Shown piece after piece: positions 8,159 to 19,562 of a stretch of DNA of 64,000 bases. Each line of letters starts with the position of its first letter. Positions within the stretch are counted from its first letter, which is position 1. The DNA lies in the NCBI RefSeq assembly GCF_024753215.1, contig NZ_JANUGV010000007.1, positions 62,001 to 126,000 on the forward strand, written 5' to 3'. This DNA comes from Massilia solisilvae. GTDB taxonomy: Bacteria; Pseudomonadota; Gammaproteobacteria; Burkholderiales; Burkholderiaceae_D. The position numbers and the translations under genes were made by a program. The notes beneath the pieces are model-generated. The model was not told the origin of the DNA, searched no databases, and saw only the letters and a program-made list of their open reading frames with translations.

Positions 8159-9427
8159 ATGACCGCCTTGATTGCACTTGTCCGCAAGGACCTGATCCTG
8201 TTCCTGTCCGACCGCCGGCGCCTGCTCGTGAGCCTGGTGATGCCGATCCTGATCGGCGCCTTCTTCGGCTACCTGACCGGCGGCGCCGGCGACAAGGGGA
8301 CGATCGACGTTGCGCTCGTCATGCAGGACAGCAGCGACGTCGCCGCAAAAATCGAGGCCGGCCTGCGCGCCGACCCGAGCCTGCACCTGGCGTCCATGAC
8401 GCTGCCGGAGGCCGAGGCCGCCGTCAGCAAGGGCAAGCAGGGCGTGGCCATCGTGATTCCTGCCGGCTTTGGCGACGCCGCCGGCGAGGCGCTGTTCGGC
8501 GTGGCCGACAAGCCGCAGGTGCGCCTGCTGTACGACCCGTCGCAAAAAGCGGTGCTGGCGATGGTCAAGGGAATGCTGACGCAACAGGTGATGCAAGTCG
8601 TCAGCAGCGAAATGTTCGGCGGCCGGCGCGGGGCCGAGCTGGCCGACCGCGGGCTGCGCGAGCTGGACAAGCGGCCGGACGCCGACGCGAAGGCCCTGCG
8701 CGACCTGCTGGGCAGCGTGAAGAACTACCACGTCAGCTTGCAGGACAACGGCAAGGCTGAATCGGCCGGTCTGTCGATGCCGTTTTCGACCAACGACGAG
8801 CCGATGAAGGCGGGGCCTGCCGCCGAGGGCTACAACGGCTACGCGCATTCGTTCGCCGGCATGGCCGTGCAGTTCATCCTGTTCATGGGGATCGACATGG
8901 GCATCGGCGTGCTGCTGGCCAAGCGCAGCGGCGTGTGGAACCGGCTGCTGGCTGCGCCCGTGTCGCTTACCACCGTGCTGCTGGCGCGCGCCGCGTCCAC
9001 CGCGCTGATCGCATTCGGCCTGATGTGCGCAGTGTTCGTCGTGGCGGTGCTGGGCTTTGGCGTGCATGTGGCCAGCGTGGCCGGCTTCGTGTGCGTGGTG
9101 TTCGCGTTTGCGGCGATGACCGCCGGGTTCGGGCTGTTGATTGCGGCATGGGGCAAGACGCCGGAGGCGGCGCGCGGCATCTCCATGGTCGCGACGCTGC
9201 TGATGGTGATGGCCGGCGGCGCGTGGATGCCCTCGTTCATGTTCCCGCCGTGGATGCAGCATGTCTCGCTCGCGATGCCGACGCGCTGGGCGGTGGACGG
9301 GCTCGACGCGGTGACCTGGCGCGGCTTCGGCATGGAAGTGGCCGGGCCGGCGACGCTGGCGCTGCTGGGCTTTGCGGTGATGTTCGCCGCGCTGGCCATG
9401 TGGAAGTTCAGGCAGGAAGACCAATAG
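8159..9427 (+). CDS. ABC-2 type exporter, permease subunit
   Basis: A 422-residue permease with the YhgE/ABC-2 layout: an N-terminal helix (about residues 20-42), a large extracytoplasmic domain of about 200 residues, then a cluster of five or six membrane helices from about residue 230 to 415. The C-terminal part contains the segment MPTRWAVDGLDAVTWRG, typical of ABC-2 membrane proteins. It follows its ATPase by 1 bp and is expected to pair with it as a homodimeric exporter. Family A and B repeats lie immediately downstream. Substrate unknown; antibiotic or lipid export is a guess from family only. Confidence 0.9.
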   Translation: MTALIALVRKDLILFLSDRRRLLVSLVMPILIGAFFGYLTGGAGDKGTIDVALVMQDSSDVAAKIEAGLRADPSLHLASMTLPEAEAAVSKGKQGVAIVIPAGFGDAAGEALFGVADKPQVRLLYDPSQKAVLAMVKGMLTQQVMQVVSSEMFGGRRGAELADRGLRELDKRPDADAKALRDLLGSVKNYHVSLQDNGKAESAGLSMPFSTNDEPMKAGPAAEGYNGYAHSFAGMAVQFILFMGIDMGIGVLLAKRSGVWNRLLAAPVSLTTVLLARAASTALIAFGLMCAVFVVAVLGFGVHVASVAGFVCVVFAFAAMTAGFGLLIAAWGKTPEAARGISMVATLLMVMAGGAWMPSFMFPPWMQHVSLAMPTRWAVDGLDAVTWRGFGMEVAGPATLALLGFAVMFAALAMWKFRQEDQ

Positions 9428-9430
9428 AGC

Positions 9431-9466
9431 CGTCGTCCCGGCGAAGGCCGGGACCCATGCCGAGCA
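9431..9466. repeat. Family B repeat, single copy
   Basis: One family B unit (CGTCGTCCCGGCGAA then GCCGGGACCCATGC). The CCCGGC/GCCGGG arms form a hairpin. It sits 3 bp after the exporter stop and directly before a family A doublet. Confidence 0.75.
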
Positions 9467-9487
9467 TCCGTGCGCCAGCCTTGGGGT

Positions 9488-9587
9488 GTAGGGTGGGCAG
9501 ATTCTGCCCACGCGTTCAATCAGAGCCAGCGCACAGGCAACGCAAGCGGGAGTTGAACGCGTGGGCGGGAGACCCGCCCACCCTGCG
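9488..9587. repeat. Family A inverted doublet
   Basis: The left unit GTAGGGTGGGCAGA...GCCCACGCGTTC is mirrored by the right unit GAACGCGTGGGCGGG...GCCCACCCTGC, giving an inverted pair about 100 bp long with an unrelated spacer. Each unit is itself a hairpin. The right end abuts the metH stop codon, so it forms the 3' end of the metH transcript as well as that of the exporter. Confidence 0.8.
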
Positions 9588-9589
9588 GA

Positions 9590-13360
<3,771 letters not shown>

Positions 13361-13413
13361 CGTTCTGCTTTCAAGAGGCGCGGCGCAAAGCCGCACTGTT
13401 GGGCGGGTCTGAA

Positions 13414-13419
13414 ATTATA
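13414..13419 (-). promoter_or_regulatory. Candidate -10 box of metH
   Basis: On the minus strand the sequence reads TATAAT, 54 bp upstream of the metH ATG. No convincing -35 hexamer is seen at 16-18 bp. Between it and the start is a short hairpin (GCGGC-TTTGC-GCCGC). The 325-bp gap between metH and the BrnA-like gene otherwise shows no long reading frame or recognised RNA. Confidence 0.45.
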
Positions 13420-13685
13420 CGTGATCGCGGCTGTTTGGTTCTTAGGCAGCCGCGGCGGCCAAAGTTCACCATGTGCGAGCGTTTGGCGACCCGCGAGTCA
13501 GTTATTTGTAACATTGTGTATTAACAGCCGCTGTCGTTACATTGCGATACAATTCGCGCCCCCTCAGCAATCTCCGCGTTACATATCGGTACGAAAATCA
13601 TAGCGTGCCACCGGGGCGTGGCAGAAAGTGTTAAATAACTGGCATGTGTCGCGCTGTCGCGTGCACCGCCGAAATGGAAGATCCA

Positions 13686-13916
13686 ATGAACAAAGAATAC
13701 GAGCCGGACTGGAATCAGCCGGCAGTCCGCCCCCACGACACCGTCGCGCAAAAGCATCACGCCGGCGGTGGCGTCAAGCAGATCGTCACCATCCGCCTGG
13801 ACGTGGACATGCTGGAATGGTTCAAATCGGCGGGGCCTGGCTACCAGACCCGCATCAACCAGGTCCTGCGCGCCCACATGGATGCGCAGCGCGCGGCAGC
13901 GCAGCAGCAACAGTAA
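13686..13916 (+). CDS. BrnA-like antitoxin family protein, no BrnT partner
   Basis: A 76-residue protein. The start ATG is preceded by GGAAG; the in-frame extension upstream looks non-coding. The second half (VKQIVTIRLDVDMLEWFKS, then GYQTRINQVLRAHM) matches the ribbon-helix-helix DNA-binding core of BrnA antitoxins. BrnA normally follows and overlaps a brnT toxin gene; here the upstream 325 bp hold no BrnT reading frame and the downstream neighbour is fmt on the other strand. It is either a solitary DNA-binding regulator or an orphan antitoxin. The C-terminus is glutamine-rich (AAAQQQQ). Confidence 0.75.
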   Translation: MNKEYEPDWNQPAVRPHDTVAQKHHAGGGVKQIVTIRLDVDMLEWFKSAGPGYQTRINQVLRAHMDAQRAAAQQQQ

Positions 13917-13924
13917 TTCGCACC

Positions 13925-14015
13925 GCGGGCAGGGCGGGCAGATTCCCTGCCCGCGTGTCCAGTGCCGGCGTGCTCTACGACGGCGCGGCAGGGAGGGCGA
14001 TCCGGCCCACCCTGC
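13925..14015. repeat. Degenerate family A doublet
   Basis: Left arm GCGGGCAGGG pairs perfectly with CCCTGCCCGC; right unit GCAGGGAGGGC...GCCCACCCTGC is a diverged copy. It fills the gap between the convergent BrnA-like and fmt genes. Confidence 0.5.
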
Positions 14016-14021
14016 GCCACC

Positions 14022-14966
14022 TCACTCGAACGCGAGGTTCTCGAGCGGGAAACCCTTGAGGAACTCGGCAGCCGGCAGGCGCTTGCCGCCCGGTTTCTGC
14101 AACTGGGCCAGGCGCAGCGCGCCCTGGCCACACGCGACCACGATCCCATGCTGGGCGTCGGCCTGCAGCACCGTGCCCGGCGTTCCCACGCCTTCCACCG
14201 GCTCGGCTTTCCAGATCTTGACCGTCACGCCACCCGCCTGCGCATGCGCGCCAGGGAACGGGTTGAACGCGCGTACCTTGCGCGCCAGCGCCTCGGCCGG
14301 CTGCGACAGGTCGAGCTTCGCTTCTTCCTTGCTGATCTTGGCGGCGTAGGTGACGCCTTCGTCGGGTTGCGGCACCGGGCGCAATTCGCCGTAGCGCCTG
14401 AGGGCATCGACGATCATGCGTCCGCCCAGCGCGGCCAGCTTGTCGTGCAGGCTGCCGGTGGTGTCCTGCGGCGTGATCGGGAGCGACTCGATGGTGAGCA
14501 TGGGGCCGGTATCCAGGCCTTCTTCCATCTGCATGATGGTCACGCCGGTCTCAAGGTCGCCCGCTTCGATCGCGCGGTGGATCGGCGCGGCGCCGCGCCA
14601 GCGCGGCAGCAGCGAGCCGTGGATGTTGATGCAGGGCCGGATGTCGAGGGTGCTCTTCGGTAGGATCAGGCCGTACGCGGCCACCACCATCACGTCGTAG
14701 TCGAGCCTGGACAGCGCCTCGTGCGCGGCCTTGGCCTGCGCGGCGCGCTCCGGGTCGCGGCTGTCCAGGCGCAGCGACAGCGGCTGCAGCACGGGAATGC
14801 CGTGCGCCAGCGCGAACTGCTTGACCGGGGACGCTTGCAACTGCATGCCGCGCCCGGCCGGGCGGTCGGGCTGGGTGAGGACCAGGGGAATCTCGAAGCC
14901 CGCTTCGAACAGCGAGCGCAGGGCCACGGCGGCAAACTCCGGGGTGCCGGCAAAAACGACCTTCAT
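14022..14966 (-). CDS. fmt: Methionyl-tRNA formyltransferase
   Basis: A 314-residue enzyme that formylates initiator Met-tRNA using 10-formyl-THF. The N-terminal Rossmann-like domain starts MKVVFAGTPEFA and carries the active-site stretch INIHGSLLPRWRGAAP (about residues 106-122) and the GVTIMQMEEGLDTGP segment (about 140-155). The C-terminal domain (about 210-314) is the OB-fold tRNA-binding part with VRAFNPFPGA. Length is normal for the family. It lies 9 bp after def on the same strand, the classical def-fmt operon, coupling formylation to deformylation. Confidence 0.97.
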   Translation of the reverse strand: MKVVFAGTPEFAAVALRSLFEAGFEIPLVLTQPDRPAGRGMQLQASPVKQFALAHGIPVLQPLSLRLDSRDPERAAQAKAAHEALSRLDYDVMVVAAYGLILPKSTLDIRPCINIHGSLLPRWRGAAPIHRAIEAGDLETGVTIMQMEEGLDTGPMLTIESLPITPQDTTGSLHDKLAALGGRMIVDALRRYGELRPVPQPDEGVTYAAKISKEEAKLDLSQPAEALARKVRAFNPFPGAHAQAGGVTVKIWKAEPVEGVGTPGTVLQADAQHGIVVACGQGALRLAQLQKPGGKRLPAAEFLKGFPLENLAFE

Positions 14967-14975
14967 GCGCGCGCC

Positions 14976-15518
14976 TTAGCGACGGGCGCCGGCGGCGCGC
15001 GGACCCGGTTCGCGCTGCATCCCGCGCTCTTCCTTGAGCAGCTTGGTCTTGATGCGGTTGCGCTTGAGCGGCGACAGGTATTCGACGAACACCTTGCCCA
15101 TCAGGTGGTCCATTTCGTGCTGCACGCACACCGCCAGCAGGCCGTCGGCCTCGAGCTCGAACGGCTTGCCGTGCTGGTCGAGCGCGCGCACCTTCACGCG
15201 CGCGGGGCGCTCGACGCCGTCGTAGATGCCCGGCACCGACAGGCAGCCTTCTTCGTACAGCTGCTTGTCTTCGCTGGCCCAGATGATTTCGGGGTTGCAG
15301 AACACCTTGAGCTGGTCATGCGTTTCCGACACGTCGATCACGATCAGGCGCTCATGCACATCGACCTGGGTCGCGGCCAGGCCCACGCCTGGCGCGTCGT
15401 ACATGGTTTCGGCCATGTCCGCCACCAGCTGCTGCAGGCGCTCGCCAAAATCGGTCACCGGTTTGGCGACCTTGTGCAGGCGAGGGTCGGGATAGCGGAG
15501 GATGTTCAAAATGGCCAT
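14976..15518 (-). CDS. def: Peptide deformylase
   Basis: A 180-residue metalloenzyme that removes the N-formyl group from nascent proteins. All three signature motifs are present: GVGLAATQ (44-51), EGCLSVP with metal ligand C92, and HEMDH with H134, E135 and H138. The C-terminal tail (KTKLLKEERG...) is basic and slightly extended. It is the first gene of the def-fmt operon and is divergent from the LysM gene, with a 259-bp shared upstream region in which no clear promoter was fixed. Confidence 0.97.
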   Translation of the reverse strand: MAILNILRYPDPRLHKVAKPVTDFGERLQQLVADMAETMYDAPGVGLAATQVDVHERLIVIDVSETHDQLKVFCNPEIIWASEDKQLYEEGCLSVPGIYDGVERPARVKVRALDQHGKPFELEADGLLAVCVQHEMDHLMGKVFVEYLSPLKRNRIKTKLLKEERGMQREPGPRAAGARR

Positions 15519-15777
15519 GTGTCTGGTCGTGATATCTGTTCAATCAGGTTTGTTGGAAAAGCGCCCACACAAGCACAAATACTGCACGCCAGCCCGGAAG
15601 CAGGACGCGGTTTTGTCTTGCTAGTTCAGGGATTTATGTGCAGAATTTGATACAGTTCGGCAACTTTCTGGATCCGCCGTGCGGGTCCATGCGCCGCCTC
15701 TTGTGCTGTGGTTCGGCCGGGGCGAACAGCGCAGCCAGCATTTGTCGCGTGACAGCCGCACTTTACGGACCGTTTCG

Positions 15778-16884
15778 ATGAAAAATTTTAGCATAGTCGG
15801 GACCCGCCTTGCAGCGGCAGCCCTGTTCACGTGTGCGGCGATGGCCGGGGCGCACGCCGCGCCGGGCAGCGACTTCCGGCCCGACGCGCCGGACCAGCAC
15901 GTGGTGGTCAAAGGCGACACCTTGTGGGGCATCTCCAGCACCTTCCTCAACAGCCCGTGGCGCTGGCCGGAAGTGTGGGGCCTGAACAAGGACGAGATCC
16001 GCAACCCGCACTGGATCTACCCCGGCCAGATCATTTACTTCGACCGCACGCACGGCCGCCTGTCGCTGCACAAGCCGGGCGACGGTGGCGCTGGCGACGC
16101 GCAAGGCGAACCGCCTGAGCTGCGCATGTCGCCCCAGCTGCGCACCGAGGCGCTGGGCAAGGACGCGGTCCCGGCCATTCCCGCCGCCGCGATCGAGCCA
16201 TTCCTGTCCCAACCCCTGGTGGTCGAGGCCGACGAGCTGGCCGGCGCCGCGCGCATTACCGCCTCGCCGGAAGGGCATCTGTACCTGGGCAAGGGCGACA
16301 AGGTCTATGTGCGGGGCGACCTGAACGGCGGCAGCTCGTTCCAGGTATTCCGCCCGGGCACGCCGCTGACCGATCCGGAATCGGGCAAGGTGACCGCCTG
16401 GCAGGCCACCTACCTGGGCACCGTGGCGCTGCAGGCTCCGGCCCGGGGCGGCGCCGACGTGCACACCTTCGTGGTCGCCAGCTCGAACCGCGAGATGGGC
16501 GTGGGCGACCTGCTGGTGCCGGCCCCGCCGACCCCGCTCCGCAACTATGCGCCGCACCCGCCGGAGCGCCCGGTCAGGGCGCGCGTGATGTCGATCTACG
16601 CCGACGTGGCGCAGGCCGCACAGAGCCAGGTCGTCACTGTCAATAAGGGTTCTGTTGACGGACTCGACATCGGCTCCGTGCTGCAGCTCTATCATTACGG
16701 CCAGACGGTGACCGACCCGGGCAGCAAGGGCTTCCTGGGCCTGTTCCGCAAGAAGATCAAGCTGCCCGACGAGCAGTTCGGGACGCTGTTCATTTTCCGT
16801 GTGTTCAAGCACGTCTCGTACGGCCTGATCATGCAAGTGACGGAGCCGGTGCGAGTCGGCGACGTGGCCAACTCACCGGAGTAA
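15778..16884 (+). CDS. LysM domain protein, periplasmic
   Basis: A 368-residue protein. The ATG giving MKNFSIVG was chosen because it opens a clean signal peptide (about residues 1-27, AHA cleavage). One LysM domain spans about residues 40-90 (VVVKGDTLWGIS, then NPHWIYPGQIIYF) and should bind peptidoglycan. The rest is a beta-rich conserved region without catalytic motifs I can identify. This gene commonly sits upstream of dprA and divergent from def in betaproteobacteria; its stop is 7 bp before dprA, so they are probably cotranscribed. It may help cell-envelope maintenance; direct function unknown. Confidence 0.87.
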   Translation: MKNFSIVGTRLAAAALFTCAAMAGAHAAPGSDFRPDAPDQHVVVKGDTLWGISSTFLNSPWRWPEVWGLNKDEIRNPHWIYPGQIIYFDRTHGRLSLHKPGDGGAGDAQGEPPELRMSPQLRTEALGKDAVPAIPAAAIEPFLSQPLVVEADELAGAARITASPEGHLYLGKGDKVYVRGDLNGGSSFQVFRPGTPLTDPESGKVTAWQATYLGTVALQAPARGGADVHTFVVASSNREMGVGDLLVPAPPTPLRNYAPHPPERPVRARVMSIYADVAQAAQSQVVTVNKGSVDGLDIGSVLQLYHYGQTVTDPGSKGFLGLFRKKIKLPDEQFGTLFIFRVFKHVSYGLIMQVTEPVRVGDVANSPE

Positions 16885-16891
16885 GCTCGCC

Positions 16892-18001
16892 GTGCAGGAC
16901 ACGGACCCCACCACCGCCGCCAGCGCCGACCCTCTTGCCGACTGGCTGCGCTTGGAACAGGCAAGCGGGGTGGGGTGCCGCAGCGCCAACCTGCTGCTGG
17001 CGCACTTCGGCTCGCCGGCGGCCATCTTCGCGGCCGGTGTCACGGCGCTGTCGCAACACGTTACCCAACGCCAGGCGCGCGCCCTGTGTGCGCCGCCTTC
17101 GGCGCAATTCGATGCGCTGCTCGGGGCCACGCAAGCGTGGCTGGCCGACCCCGCCCACCACATCATCACGCAGCACGACCCGCGTTTTCCAGGCGCGCTG
17201 GCGAACATCGCCGATCCGCCGCTCATGCTGTACGTGAAGGGCAATCCCGGCCTGCTGGCGCGGCCGGCGCTGGCCATTGTCGGCAGCCGCAACGCAAGCA
17301 CCCAGGGCAAGGCCAATGCCGAGGGGTTTGCGCGCGTCCTGTCGCAAGCCGGGGTCACGATCGTGTCGGGCCTGGCGCTGGGCATCGACGCGGCAGCCCA
17401 TGCGGGCGCGCTCAAGGGCGCGGGCGCCACCATTGCCGTCATCGGCACCGGCGCCGACCGCGTCTACCCGGCCGCCAACCGGGAGCTGGCGCGCGACATC
17501 GCCGAACAGGGCTGCATCGTCAGCGAGTATGCGCTCGGCACGCCGGCCACGAGCGGCAACTTCCCGCGCCGCAACCGCATCATCAGCGGCCTGTCGGCCG
17601 GCGTGCTGGTGGTGGAGGCGGCGGCCGAATCGGGCTCGCTGATCACCGCGCATGTGGCGGCCGACCAGGGGCGCGAGGTGTTCGCGCTGCCCGGCTCGAT
17701 CCATTCGGCGCTGTCCAAGGGCTGCCACAAGCTGATCCGCGAAGGCGCGCGCCTGGTCGAGACGGTGGACGAGGTGCTGGAGGCGCTGCAGATCTCGCCG
17801 CTGGCCGGGCGCCGCCCGCAGGCGCCGCAGGCGGGCGGCGGCCTGCTCGACCACGTCGGGTTCGATCCGATCGGGTTCGATGCGCTGGCTGCCGCAACCG
17901 GCGCCAAGGCGTCCACCCTGAACAGCGAACTGCTGCTGCTCGAGCTGGCCGGCCTCATCGAGCGCCTGCCCGGCGGCGCTGTGCAGCGGCTGGTGCGGTG
18001 A
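16892..18001 (+). CDS. dprA: DNA processing protein DprA
   Basis: A 369-residue DprA/Smf protein with a GTG start. DprA protects incoming single-stranded DNA during natural transformation and loads RecA. Domains are an N-terminal SAM-like region (about 1-80), the Rossmann-like DNA-binding core (about 85-300: IVGSRNAS, VSGLALGID, VIGTGADRVYP, NFPRRNRIISGLS, ESGSLITA) and a C-terminal winged-helix domain (about 310-369). It is 7 bp downstream of the LysM gene. The gene argues that the host retains at least part of the transformation machinery. Confidence 0.95.
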   Translation: MQDTDPTTAASADPLADWLRLEQASGVGCRSANLLLAHFGSPAAIFAAGVTALSQHVTQRQARALCAPPSAQFDALLGATQAWLADPAHHIITQHDPRFPGALANIADPPLMLYVKGNPGLLARPALAIVGSRNASTQGKANAEGFARVLSQAGVTIVSGLALGIDAAAHAGALKGAGATIAVIGTGADRVYPAANRELARDIAEQGCIVSEYALGTPATSGNFPRRNRIISGLSAGVLVVEAAAESGSLITAHVAADQGREVFALPGSIHSALSKGCHKLIREGARLVETVDEVLEALQISPLAGRRPQAPQAGGGLLDHVGFDPIGFDALAAATGAKASTLNSELLLLELAGLIERLPGGAVQRLVR

Positions 18002-18178
18002 TCGCGACATCCCGCCGACCTTACGGTAACCCGGGCTTTTCCGCCTCCCCCTGCTGTTGAGCTTTGCCAGCGTTTTTAAGGATATTTGTTCTATTCACCC
18101 CGTCATTGCCAGAAACCAATGCATGGCGGGTTCGATAAGGCGGCAAAACAACGTTCCCAGGGCCGTGCCGTGCGGCAC

Positions 18179-18208
18179 TTGTGTCGCGGCGAGCTTAACT
18201 GCTACAGT
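18179..18208 (+). promoter_or_regulatory. Candidate smg promoter
   Basis: TTGTGT and TACAGT separated by 18 bp, directly upstream of smg. Three mismatches in total to sigma-70 consensus. The predicted transcription start would fall within a few bases of the ATG. Confidence 0.35.
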
Positions 18209-18217
18209 AGCGCCACT

Positions 18218-18697
18218 ATGTTCGACATTCTGGTCTATCTCTACGAGACGTACTACCGTCCCGATGCCTGCCCCGAGCCGGCCGCTCTGGCGCGCAAGCT
18301 GTCGGCGGTGGGCTTTGACGATGTCGAAATCTCCGAAGCGCTCGACTGGTTGAGCGGCCTGACCGAAATGGCGGGCGAGGACATGCTAGACACCGCCGCG
18401 TCGACGGGCACGCGTATCTACGCCCGCCGCGAATTCGACGACCTCGGCACTGCCGCGGTCGGTTTCATCACCTTCCTCGAATGCGCCGGCGTGCTCGGCC
18501 CCGAGCAGCGCGAAATCGTCATCGAGCGCGCGCTGGCGCTGGGCGAGTCGCCGGTCTCGCTGGGCAAGCTCAAGATCATCGTGCTGATGCTCCTGTGGAG
18601 CCAGGGCAAAGAGCCGGACGCACTCATGTTCGACGACCTGTTCGGCGACGACGAGGAGGACGGCGAGGGCGAGCAACTGCCCAGGCTGCTGCACTGA
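18218..18697 (+). CDS. smg: Smg family protein (DUF494)
   Basis: A 159-residue acidic protein; the ATG giving MFDILVYLYETYY is the family start. The family is conserved in beta- and gammaproteobacteria beside dprA and a topoisomerase gene, and its function is not established. The protein is helical, with a strongly acidic C-terminus (FGDDEEDGEGEQ). A possible promoter TTGTGT-18 bp-TACAGT ends only 9 bp before the ATG (18179-18208), which would make the mRNA nearly leaderless; no good Shine-Dalgarno is seen, which fits but does not prove this. Confidence 0.92.
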   Translation: MFDILVYLYETYYRPDACPEPAALARKLSAVGFDDVEISEALDWLSGLTEMAGEDMLDTAASTGTRIYARREFDDLGTAAVGFITFLECAGVLGPEQREIVIERALALGESPVSLGKLKIIVLMLLWSQGKEPDALMFDDLFGDDEEDGEGEQLPRLLH

Positions 18698-18735
18698 GCC
18701 GCCGGTCCGTGGCCGATCGGTTCGCTACTGCACCG

Positions 18736-19296
18736 ATGAAACTTCCTTTTTCCCGCATCCTGACGCTTGCCCTGGCCGCAGCCCTGCTGGCCGTGTCTGC
18801 GCCTACGCGCGCCGAGCCCCCCGCACCGCTGACGCCGGTCCCCTCGCTGGACCTGGCGCGCTATCTTGGCACCTGGTACGAAATCGCCCGGTATCCGAAC
18901 CGTTTCCAGCGCCAGTGCGCAGGCAGCGCGACCGCCCAATACAGCATGTTGCCCGACAATACGGTCGAGGTGCGCAACCGCTGCCGCCGCGCCGACGGCA
19001 GCATGGACGAGGCAATCGGGCTTGCGCGCCAGGTCGGCGGGCGCGACTCGGCGCGGCTGCAGGTGCGCTTTGCGCCGGCCTGGCTGTCGTGGCTACCGCA
19101 GGTGTGGGGCGACTATTGGGTGATCGACCTGGATCCGAATTACCAGCTGGTGACGGTCAGCGAGCCGCGCCGTCAATACCTGTGGATCCTGGCGCGCACC
19201 CCCACCGTGGACCCGGGCGCCTACCAGGCGCTGCTGGCGCGCCTGGTACGCCAGGGCTTCGACCCCGGCCGGCTGCAGTCCGCCGCCCAACCCTAG
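18736..19296 (+). CDS. Lipocalin family protein (Blc-like), periplasmic
   Basis: A 186-residue protein with a signal peptide (about 1-26) and the bacterial lipocalin signature YLGTWYEIARYPNRFQ near residue 43. The barrel continues with YSMLPDNTVEVRNRC and WGDYWVIDLD. Unlike E. coli Blc there is no lipobox cysteine at the signal-peptide end, so it is predicted to be soluble in the periplasm rather than an outer-membrane lipoprotein. Blc proteins bind lysophospholipids or fatty acids under envelope stress. It begins 38 bp after smg and may share its transcript. Confidence 0.88.
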   Translation: MKLPFSRILTLALAAALLAVSAPTRAEPPAPLTPVPSLDLARYLGTWYEIARYPNRFQRQCAGSATAQYSMLPDNTVEVRNRCRRADGSMDEAIGLARQVGGRDSARLQVRFAPAWLSWLPQVWGDYWVIDLDPNYQLVTVSEPRRQYLWILARTPTVDPGAYQALLARLVRQGFDPGRLQSAAQP

Positions 19297-19562
19297 CCGG
19301 GTACGGACCGCGCGAGCTGCCGCCCGGCGGCCCATTTTCTGTCCCCAGCGCAAACATGCTCCGCATTTTTGTTGCCGTGGGGCTAACAACTATTGCATAG
19401 TCCCCGGTGCCGAGCCCACTTGCCGTTTGCGCGGCAACCCGCTTATCATTGGCCGCTTGGCCCGGACTGTTACTAATAAGACATTTTCGGGAAAACGACC
19501 GGCTCGGCGACAAGCATGTATGATGCGGCCAAGCCTCTAATATAAGTACGACGAGAAACACT

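Noticed and set aside
13361..13685. Possible B12 or SAH riboswitch upstream of metH
   Set aside because: The minus-strand leader is only ~50 nt after the TATAAT box and lacks any B12-box-like or SAH-aptamer-like pattern that I can recognise.
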